This document shows positions 1 to 5,027 of a DNA stretch of 8,478 nt, piece by piece. The notes under the pieces were generated by a model. It was not told the origin of the DNA. It worked only from the letters and a program-made list of their open reading frames with translations, and did no database searches. Positions within the stretch are counted from its first letter, which is position 1. Each line of letters begins with the position of its first letter. A program made the position numbers and the translations under genes. The DNA lies in assembly GCA_030668025.1 (NCBI GenBank), contig DAOUUT010000157.1, positions 1-8,478 of the forward strand. The letters run 5' to 3'. The stretch comes from Promethearchaeota archaeon. Lineage in GTDB: Archaea; Asgardarchaeota; Lokiarchaeia; Sigynarchaeales; SOKP01.

Positions 1-133
1 CGGGTACTCCTATTTCTTTCATTTTTTTAGCAGCTTCCTGAATCGTTGCCTTAGAATCTATAACGCCGTACTCGTCGTCTATTATTAAATCTTTTACAAA
101 ATATTCTTTTTTAGACAAGCCCAAATTTATCAC
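1..133 (-). CDS. CBS-domain protein, N-terminal fragment cut by the window edge
   Basis: Only the first 44 codons lie in the window. Read on the minus strand the peptide contains VKDLIIDDEYGVIDSKAT followed by a helix IQEAAKKMKEIGVP. This is the usual opening of a CBS domain: a short strand with a V-x-D-L/I motif, a Thr-containing turn, then the amphipathic EAAKxM helix before the G(V/I)xxLPV strand. CBS domains normally come in pairs that bind adenosine nucleotides and regulate an attached enzyme, channel or transcription factor; what is attached here cannot be seen. A stop codon sits directly upstream of the GTG at 133. The start is therefore GTG at 133, or TTG at 124 with GTGA at 133-130 as its ribosome binding site. 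It lies downstream of the SCP2-like gene on the same strand, 169 bp away, and is probably transcribed separately. The family call rests on one partial motif. Confidence 0.65.
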   Translation of the reverse strand, partial: MINLGLSKKEYFVKDLIIDDEYGVIDSKATIQEAAKKMKEIGVP

Positions 134-269
134 TTATTTTTTTTTAATAAATTATTTGTTTATTGATTAAACATAGAAAATTAACTATTAAATTCTATCT
201 ATAGTCCAATTGTTATTTTTCTAGAAAATTGTTTAAATTCAATATGAGAACTTCAGTAAACGCAATTTT

Positions 270-287
270 AAAAAAATTAAAAAAAAA
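270..287 (-). terminator. T-rich terminator downstream of the SCP2-like gene
   Basis: Read on the minus strand, the DNA just after the stop codon of the SCP2-like gene contains a run of 9 T, two A, then a run of 7 T. Archaeal RNA polymerase commonly terminates at such T tracts without needing a hairpin. No convincing GC-rich stem precedes it. This is inferred from composition only. Confidence 0.4.
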
Positions 288-302
288 GAAAGATTAGTAA
301 AT

Positions 303-770
303 TTATAAAAATTCGGCGCCTTCGACCATAGTGGTCGCTACAACCATTTCTTGAGCTGCCTTCGTAGCACGCATGACTTTCGCCATGTTTCCTAAAAGCT
401 TGAACTTACCAGCCATTAACCCTTGAATAGGATCTAGTTCTTTGCTTAATACTTTTAACCAGTTGTCATATGTCCCAGAAAATACAAATTCTACACCAAT
501 TTTTTCTCCTTCTTTCAAAGGTCTTGGTTCTGAGTTTGCAGCTAAAAGCTCGTATTCGTCGCTTTCCTTTAAGACTTTCACACCTGTACAGGCCCCTTTA
601 TATAATCCAATAAATATTTTTATTTCATGATCTAAATTTCCGCTAGGTTCGTAGATAAACATAAAATCTCCAACCCACCACGACGCAGCAGCGGCGTAAT
701 TTTTATTGGCATTAAGAGCCTTCATATATTCTTGAGCCCATTCTTCAGAAAAAAGTTTCAAATTTCTCAC
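303..770 (-). CDS. SCP2-like (sterol carrier protein 2 fold) lipid-binding protein
   Basis: A soluble protein of 155 aa with no signal peptide or membrane segment. The C-terminal half resembles the SCP2 fold: a strand ending in VEFVFSGTYDNWLKVLSKE, then a helix-turn DPIQGLMAGKFKLLGNMAKV that matches the SCP2 pattern of D-P, G-K-(L/F)-K-(L/I)-x-G-(D/N). SCP2 domains form a hydrophobic pocket that binds fatty acyl, sterol or other lipid molecules. The ligand here cannot be predicted, and archaeal ether lipids or quinones are only possibilities. The paired W31-W32 in the N-terminal part is unusual but unexplained. The longest frame opens with GTG at 770; a stop is two codons upstream. TTG at 761 is an alternative start, placed 5 nt after GTGA. 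It lies between DUF1512 and the CBS gene on the same strand but with gaps over 100 bp, so an operon is not supported. The fold call is by motif and moderately secure. Confidence 0.6.
   Translation of the reverse strand: MRNLKLFSEEWAQEYMKALNANKNYAAAASWWVGDFMFIYEPSGNLDHEIKIFIGLYKGACTGVKVLKESDEYELLAANSEPRPLKEGEKIGVEFVFSGTYDNWLKVLSKELDPIQGLMAGKFKLLGNMAKVMRATKAAQEMVVATTMVEGAEFL
759..770 (-). promoter_or_regulatory. Start region GTGA-N5-TTG of the SCP2-like gene
   Basis: The annotated GTG start is part of GTGA, which complements the UCAC of the archaeal 16S rRNA 3' end. It is followed after GAAAT by an in-frame TTG. The same arrangement occurs at the CBS gene (133-122) and at pheA (6765-6776). The TTG may be the true start. 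Confidence 0.4.
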
Positions 771-915
771 ACTCTATTTTTTTTTAAAAGTTAATTTTTA
801 ATATGAATATTATTACTTGAAAGTAATTAAATTTAATTTATAATGATTACAAAAATTAAAGAAGATAAAACATAAAGAAAGCTGAAATTTAATTATTAGA
901 AAAAGTAAAGCGAAA

Positions 916-2070
916 TTAAACTCCTATACCTATGGTATTTCCTATACCAGCAACAATAATTTTTGCGCCCTTCTCAGTTCGCTTCCGGATTCCCATTTTA
1001 ATTTTTTCAACGATAGGATGAACGCTTTGGGTAATTGATCGCGACATCGTAGTTATGGCATTCTCTAAAGATTGTCTACAGATGAGGGCGTCAATTGGAA
1101 TTGCTTTCTTAGTTGACGATTGTTCAATATAAAACTTTTCAACTCCAATTCCTCCGATAGCAGCGCCGACTCCAATCACTATAGAACCTGTTTTATCTCC
1201 AGAAAGTTTTAATCCCGCATCGATCATAATTATCCGGGAAATAGATTCTCCATGTTCTTCGACCAACTTCTTTATTGCTGTACCCGGTTTCCCAACGGTT
1301 CCTCCAGGCCCTTTTGCTCTAACGACATAAACGGTTCTATCTTCGAAATTTACTACTTGAACAATTGTTTCTTTCGCGATTTCGATAGCTTCCGTGTCGT
1401 CTCTTCCTGAAACTTCTCTTACAAAAGTGCCTACTACTAGAGGCCCTAGAGCGTCGCCAATTGGGCTTCCTTCAGCAAAAGCTTTAGTTGCGTGGAAATA
1501 AGTCTTGCCCATAGCAAGTATAATCGACATCTGCATGGATATCTGCATCAGAATCATGTAAGATTTGGATTTTTTACCTAAAATTAAGAAGTGTTTTACA
1601 AGCCTATAAACAAAGTCTACAGCCATTGCAGCTTCAAGGATATTTTCCAGGTTCTGCGCATCAGGGTTTCCTAACTCCACATTTGGGGCTAATCTTTTGA
1701 CTTCTTCTTTAAACCGACTATCTCTTACGTTAATGATGTGATCGATTTTGGGGATTATTCCGTATGGATCAAGGGATACAGGTGTTATGGCAATGAAGGT
1801 TAAGAAATTTTCAAGTTTTAGCATTAAGTCCTTATCATTTTCTTTTTTATCAGCGTATTTTCGAAAGCTAGAAAGTAATATCTGTTTGCAATCATCGTCC
1901 CATTTTTTAAGTTTAGCTAATCCGGCTTCTATCTCTTTTCGTGAGCGATACGCCTGTAATTTAGTTCCATAAAACATAGACATAAAGATTAAGAGAAACC
2001 ACAGCAATTGAAAAACTAAACCGAGAGGGTCGGTCTCCGTTTGACCTAACATCATTAATTGTACAAGCAT
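916..2070 (-). CDS. DUF1512 family membrane-anchored archaeal protein
   Basis: A protein of 384 aa, close to the about 370 aa typical of DUF1512, a family known essentially from archaea and without an assigned function. Residues about 16-34 (LGLVFQLLWFLLIFMSMFY) form one strongly hydrophobic segment. This is followed by a basic, charged stretch, so it is probably an N-terminal anchor with the bulk in the cytoplasm. Residues about 160-185 (LVKHFLILGKKSKSYMILM...) are amphipathic to hydrophobic and might associate with the membrane. Two glycine-rich motifs stand out in the C-terminal half: GPGGTVGKPG at 254-263 and GVGAAIGGIGVEK at 300-312; the protein ends GNTIGIGV. No nucleotide-binding or catalytic signature is recognised. 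ATG at 2070 is preceded by AAGGA at 2080-2076, 5 nt away, which supports the start. The gene is divergent from the zinc-ribbon membrane protein gene, sharing a 156-bp intergenic region. Confidence 0.8.
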   Translation of the reverse strand: MLVQLMMLGQTETDPLGLVFQLLWFLLIFMSMFYGTKLQAYRSRKEIEAGLAKLKKWDDDCKQILLSSFRKYADKKENDKDLMLKLENFLTFIAITPVSLDPYGIIPKIDHIINVRDSRFKEEVKRLAPNVELGNPDAQNLENILEAAMAVDFVYRLVKHFLILGKKSKSYMILMQISMQMSIILAMGKTYFHATKAFAEGSPIGDALGPLVVGTFVREVSGRDDTEAIEIAKETIVQVVNFEDRTVYVVRAKGPGGTVGKPGTAIKKLVEEHGESISRIIMIDAGLKLSGDKTGSIVIGVGAAIGGIGVEKFYIEQSSTKKAIPIDALICRQSLENAITTMSRSITQSVHPIVEKIKMGIRKRTEKGAKIIVAGIGNTIGIGV

Positions 2071-2226
2071 AAATATCCTTTTTTGATTATTTAATAAAAA
2101 TTATAATTGAAAAATTAAACCTACTAAGTTTTCATAATAACAAAATTTATTTAATCTTATATTCTTTTCTATTATAGAGAATAGATTATTAGATATCACT
2201 AATGACCCATAAGGATAAAGACATTC
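2071..2226. promoter_or_regulatory. Divergent promoter region between DUF1512 and the zinc-ribbon gene
   Basis: This very AT-rich 156-bp region separates two divergently read genes and so must hold both promoters unless transcription enters from elsewhere. AAGGA on the minus strand (2080-2076) lies 5 nt from the DUF1512 ATG. AAGGA on the plus strand (2211-2215) lies 11 nt from the ATG at 2227. Several TATA-like stretches exist, but none is distinctive enough to name as the promoter. Confidence 0.45.
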
Positions 2227-2664
2227 ATGATTGATGACGAAAATGATGAGGACATCTTAAATAAGAGCGTTTCTCTCAAGAAAGTATTGAAGAATATTTT
2301 ATTAATTATATTAATAGGCGTAGGTGCTTTATTTATTTACCTTGGTGGAGAAAATCAGATGACCAATTTTATGATAGGTTTTTCTTTAATCTGTTTAGGT
2401 ACTTCATTAATTCAAATTCAAAAACAGACACCAGAACCAATTAGACAAACATTAACGATACTTGCTTGTAATTTGTGTAATATAACTAATGTAAGACATT
2501 ACGAGCATGGAGATTACATATTTAAAGAAATTGGCTCATGCGATAAATGCAACGAATCAATGAGAATAAAACAAATCTATAACGTCAAGTTGAAAAAGCC
2601 TACAATAGAAACTAAAAAAACTGACGAAAAAAAAGAGAAAGAAGAAGTTACAGTTAAAATCTAA
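2227..2664 (+). CDS. Two-TM membrane protein with a C-terminal zinc ribbon
   Basis: A protein of 145 aa. After an acidic start (IDDENDEDI) come two predicted membrane helices, residues about 24-40 and 45-64, separated by a tight turn (GGENQ). Both termini should then lie on the same side, by charge most likely the cytoplasm. Residues 81-108 carry two Cys pairs, C81-x2-C84 and C105-x2-C108, about 20 residues apart, with the motif GDYIFKEIGSCDKC between and around them. This is the layout of a zinc ribbon. The C-terminal 30 residues are a highly charged Lys/Glu tail (TKKTDEKKEKEE). No enzyme signature is seen and the function is unknown; a membrane-tethered protein or nucleic-acid binding role is only a guess. 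AAGGA at 2211-2215 is a distant ribosome binding site. The stop lies only 25 bp before the proposed start of coaD, so the two are probably co-transcribed. Confidence 0.75.
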   Translation: MIDDENDEDILNKSVSLKKVLKNILLIILIGVGALFIYLGGENQMTNFMIGFSLICLGTSLIQIQKQTPEPIRQTLTILACNLCNITNVRHYEHGDYIFKEIGSCDKCNESMRIKQIYNVKLKKPTIETKKTDEKKEKEEVTVKI

Positions 2665-2675
2665 TTCTTTATAGT

Positions 2676-2692
2676 AAGGTGTTTCTCAAATT
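2676..2692 (+). promoter_or_regulatory. Shine-Dalgarno AAGGTG with ATT start of coaD
   Basis: AAGGTG at 2676-2681 matches the archaeal SD consensus (AGGAGGTGAT) and is followed after 8 nt by ATT at 2690. Read in the coaD frame, ATT opens (M)FNKVGMGGTFDHLH, exactly where homologues place their initiator Met. The first ATG of the frame, at 2708, is 26 nt from the SD, too far for normal use. The upstream frame closes at TAA 2675-2677 and has no ATG, GTG or TTG. Confidence 0.5.
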
Positions 2693-3130
2693 TTTAATAA
2701 AGTCGGAATGGGCGGAACATTCGACCATCTCCATGATGGACATAAGTTTCTAATTAAAACGGCGTTATTATTTTCTAAAAAGATTGTTATTGGTTTAGCA
2801 ACAGAAAATTTACTTAAAAAAAAAAAGCACGCCGAAAAAATCGAAAACTACAAAATGAGGGAACAAAACCTGAAAACTTTTATAGATTCAATAGGACATT
2901 TGAATCACGTTGAAATAATTCCGTTAAACGACCCATATGGCCCTCCAGTTCACGATCCAGAATATGAAGGAATCATTGCCAGTCAAGAGACTTATAAAAA
3001 CGCCTTAAAAATAAACGAGATCAGGGAAAGCAAGAGTTTCACACCATTAATAATTATTGTTATACCTATGAAAAAAGATCGGAACAAAAATATCTTAAGT
3101 TCGACAGCGATTCGCGAAAAATTATCGTAG
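2690..3130 (+). CDS. coaD: Phosphopantetheine adenylyltransferase, archaeal type
   Basis: This enzyme transfers AMP from ATP to 4'-phosphopantetheine, giving dephospho-CoA, the penultimate step of CoA synthesis in the cytoplasm. It belongs to the nucleotidyltransferase (HxGH) superfamily. Visible motifs are the N-terminal GGTFDHLHDGH, with the catalytic HxGH as HDGH, and the C-terminal SSTAIRE, corresponding to the ISSTxIR motif that binds ATP phosphates. The central KMREQNLKTFI segment matches the archaeal family (COG1019) rather than the bacterial CoaD. From the first ATG (2708) the protein is only 140 aa and lacks the residues of beta-strand 1. Those residues (FNKVGM) are encoded immediately upstream, so I place the start at ATT 2690, giving 146 aa. 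The alternative is GTG at 2679 with a missing T in the T5 run at 2691-2695. An 11-A run at 2816-2826 is read in frame. It follows the zinc-ribbon gene in a likely operon. Confidence 0.85.
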   Translation: MFNKVGMGGTFDHLHDGHKFLIKTALLFSKKIVIGLATENLLKKKKHAEKIENYKMREQNLKTFIDSIGHLNHVEIIPLNDPYGPPVHDPEYEGIIASQETYKNALKINEIRESKSFTPLIIIVIPMKKDRNKNILSSTAIREKLS

Positions 3131-3135
3131 GAAAA

Positions 3136-3172
3136 TTTTTTAGTGAATATTGATATTTTATTTTATAGTTAT
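3136..3172 (+). terminator. T-rich stretch after coaD, possible terminator
   Basis: Six T at 3136-3141 and further T-rich sequence follow the coaD TAG stop by a few bases. This is compatible with intrinsic archaeal termination at T tracts, but the run is short and the whole region is AT-rich. Confidence 0.25.
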
Positions 3173-3272
3173 TGAATATTTGAGAAGAGTATATTATGAA
3201 GCTTATAAGTTATTTATTGCTCATTTCAAAACAATTCTATAAAGTTTCATTTATCTTTAACTTCTTTATTTG

Positions 3273-3314
3273 GCCAAGGGAATAACTAAATTTTTTTAAT
3301 TTCTTTCCCTTGGC
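3273..3314. repeat. 10-bp perfect inverted repeat upstream of pheS
   Basis: GCCAAGGGAA at 3273-3282 is perfectly complementary to TTCCCTTGGC at 3305-3314. Inside the 22-nt spacer a smaller pair, AAATT (3288-3292) with AATTT (3298-3302), could extend it into a long hairpin with a T5 loop. The arms are much richer in G+C than the surrounding DNA. The arm centres are 32 bp apart, about three helical turns, so a protein dimer or pair could bind both on one face. The right arm ends 6 bp before a TATA-like element. It may be an operator, or an RNA hairpin ending the coaD transcript. Confidence 0.5.
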
Positions 3315-3319
3315 TGCGG

Positions 3320-3330
3320 TTATATAAAAG
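3320..3330 (+). promoter_or_regulatory. TATA-like element P1 upstream of pheS
   Basis: TTATATAAAAG resembles the archaeal TATA box. Transcription would begin roughly 25 bp downstream, leaving a leader of about 140 nt before pheS that includes the alternative stems at 3377-3414. No clear BRE precedes it. Confidence 0.3.
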
Positions 3331-3376
3331 AGTTGATCGTTTTATAATTAATATTATACTTTATTTAATCCCAGTC

Positions 3377-3414
3377 TATCGTTCTAATTCATGAACGAGC
3401 AATTTAAAACGATA
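3377..3414 (+). promoter_or_regulatory. Overlapping alternative stems in the pheS leader
   Basis: TCGTTC (3379-3384) pairs with GAACGA (3393-3398) over an 8-nt loop. The overlapping TATCGTT (3377-3383) pairs instead with AACGATA (3408-3414). The two stems share 3379-3383 and exclude each other, an arrangement seen in switches and attenuators. The stems are short, so this may be chance. Confidence 0.25.
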
Positions 3415-3420
3415 TTTTCC

Positions 3421-3437
3421 ACGAAAGATTTAAAAAT
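3421..3437 (+). promoter_or_regulatory. BRE/TATA-like promoter P2 for pheS
   Basis: CGAAA (3422-3426), resembling an archaeal BRE, stands beside ATTTAAAAA (3428-3436), a plausible TATA box. Transcription would start near 3458, giving a leader of about 35 nt. It looks better formed than the element at 3320. No SD precedes the pheS ATG. Confidence 0.4.
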
Positions 3438-3491
3438 GTTAAAGATTTAGAAAAAATATAACGAAAAGTAAAATGATATTGATTTTAAGAC

Positions 3492-5027
3492 ATGACTATT
3501 AAATTAAAGAAACACGTTATTGAAATTCTCGAAATTCTGAAGAGTAAAAGCACAGAGCTTATGGCAATAGAATTAGCAAAAGAATTAAATGTTGATTATA
3601 TAGTACTCATGGCAGCTATTAACGATCTCATCGATCAAAATTTAGGTGGATTCAGAGAAGAAGAAATAAATCAAATATCTTTAAACGATGAGGGGTTAAA
3701 TTATTTAGAAATAGGATTGCCGGAGCGTAGATTGCTTAATTTATTGATTGAATCTGACATTAAAGAGATTGACATAACAGAATTCCTTAACAAATCTAAA
3801 CTAGACAAAAAGATTTTTTACGTTGGTCTTTCTAACCTGAAAAAGACTCGTTGGATCGCTCAAAGTAAAGCTACAGGAGAGAATAGAGTCTTCCTCGTTG
3901 ATGAAGACTTCTCCGCAACAGAAGTAGAAAAATTTATGAAAAAATTCGAAAAGAGTCCAATACTTGACTATTCTAAATTATCAAAATCTGAATTGGAATG
4001 CTTAGACCTTCTAAATAAAAGGAAATTAATAAGAAAATCAAAAAAAACGCATAGAATTATTTTTCTAACAAAAAAGGGTAGAGATGTAAAATTATCTGAG
4101 ATTAAAGAATTAAAGCAAGTAAGTAAACTCACCTCGGAGATGCTTAGCTCTGGCTCATGGAAAGATTACAATTTAAAAGCATTTGACGTGACCAAACCGG
4201 GACCTTCATTGAAAGGGGGAAAATACCATCCTCTTGTTAATCTCATTAATGAAATCAGAGAGATTTTTATTTCGATGGGTTTTACGGAAATAAGAGGACC
4301 GATCGTAGAAAGTGCATTTTATAACTTTGACGCGCTATTTCAACCACAAGACCATCCTGCCCGCGAACTACAAGATACATTCTATTTAAACAATCCAAAA
4401 ATCGCGAAGTTGCCAGAGAAAGATAAAGTAATGGCTGTTAAAGCCACGCACGAAAATGGGGGCGATTCTAATTCGCTTGGATGGGGTTATGAATGGGACG
4501 AAAATGTTGCAAAACAAACAGTATTAAGAACCCATACAACTGCCACAACCATAAGGCGTCTGGCGAAATTTTATAGAGATAACGAAAAAACGCCTGTAAA
4601 AGTCTTTTGTATCGATAGAGTTTTCCGAAACGAAAAATTGGATAAATCGCATTTAGCTGAATTCACTCAAATAGAAGGTATTGTAATTGACGACCATGTA
4701 AATTTAAGCGACTTAATTGGATTATTATCAGAGTTTTATAAGAAAATGGGATTTGAAAAAATTATTACAAGACCTGGATTTTTTCCTTATACTGAACCAA
4801 GTATGGAAGTTTCTGTATATTACGATAAAATAGGAGAATGGTTAGAAATGGGAGGTTCAGGAATATTTAGACCAGAAGTAACTTATCCCTGGGGCATCAA
4901 AGAACCGACTCGAGTTTTAGCATGGGGTCAAGGACTTGAGCGTATAGCAATGTTATACTACGGTCGGAAGGATATTAGAGATTTGTATGTTAATCCAATC
5001 AAATGGCTAAGGCAACAACCATATTAA
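3492..5027 (+). CDS. pheS: Phenylalanine--tRNA ligase alpha subunit, archaeal/eukaryotic type
   Basis: This is the catalytic subunit of the (alpha-beta)2 phenylalanyl-tRNA synthetase, which activates Phe with ATP and charges tRNA-Phe. At 511 aa it has the long archaeal/eukaryotic form. Residues 1 to about 200 hold winged-helix modules (for example ELMAIELAKELNVDYIVLMA) that contact tRNA. The class II catalytic core begins near 235. Seen there are the motif 1 region opening GKYHPL (HPL 246-248), the subunit-typical HPARELQDTFY at 288-298, motif 2 with FRNE at 378-381, RPGFFPYTEPSMEV forming the Phe pocket wall, and motif 3 with GQGLERIAML (GLER 481-484, Arg binding ATP). All expected landmarks are present. 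It starts at ATG 3492 with no SD, so initiation may be from a short or leaderless mRNA. pheT follows immediately; its longest frame overlaps pheS by 25 nt. Confidence 0.95.
   Translation: MTIKLKKHVIEILEILKSKSTELMAIELAKELNVDYIVLMAAINDLIDQNLGGFREEEINQISLNDEGLNYLEIGLPERRLLNLLIESDIKEIDITEFLNKSKLDKKIFYVGLSNLKKTRWIAQSKATGENRVFLVDEDFSATEVEKFMKKFEKSPILDYSKLSKSELECLDLLNKRKLIRKSKKTHRIIFLTKKGRDVKLSEIKELKQVSKLTSEMLSSGSWKDYNLKAFDVTKPGPSLKGGKYHPLVNLINEIREIFISMGFTEIRGPIVESAFYNFDALFQPQDHPARELQDTFYLNNPKIAKLPEKDKVMAVKATHENGGDSNSLGWGYEWDENVAKQTVLRTHTTATTIRRLAKFYRDNEKTPVKVFCIDRVFRNEKLDKSHLAEFTQIEGIVIDDHVNLSDLIGLLSEFYKKMGFEKIITRPGFFPYTEPSMEVSVYYDKIGEWLEMGGSGIFRPEVTYPWGIKEPTRVLAWGQGLERIAMLYYGRKDIRDLYVNPIKWLRQQPY

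Larger units (their letters stand above)
3131..3491. other. 361-bp intergenic region between coaD and pheS
   Basis: No convincing gene lies here. After the coaD stop comes a T-rich stretch that may terminate transcription. Next is a perfect 10-bp GC-containing inverted repeat (3273-3282 and 3305-3314), then a TATA-like element TTATATAAAAG (3320-3330). A pair of overlapping, mutually exclusive small stems follows (3377-3414), then a second, better promoter candidate with a BRE-like CGAAA (3422-3426) next to ATTTAAAAA (3428-3436). A 29-codon hydrophobic open frame at 3196-3285 is judged spurious. The length is notable for a genome whose other gaps here are 25-170 bp. Confidence 0.6.

Noticed and set aside
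442..630. Plus-strand open frame of 62 codons
   Set aside because: It lies wholly within the SCP2-like gene on the other strand and shows no family features.
1748..1972. Plus-strand open frame of 74 codons
   Set aside because: It lies opposite the DUF1512 gene; Ser/Phe-rich, typical of antisense to Lys/Glu-rich coding DNA.
3196..3285. Plus-strand 29-codon open frame encoding a hydrophobic peptide (MKLISYLLLISKQF...)
   Set aside because: It has no SD, ends inside the left arm of the inverted repeat and has an AT-driven composition; it looks like chance.
3131..3491. Possible tRNA, C/D-box or other structured RNA gene between coaD and pheS
   Set aside because: No T-loop or acceptor pattern, and no proper RTGATGA/CTGA pair, was found; only short stems are present.
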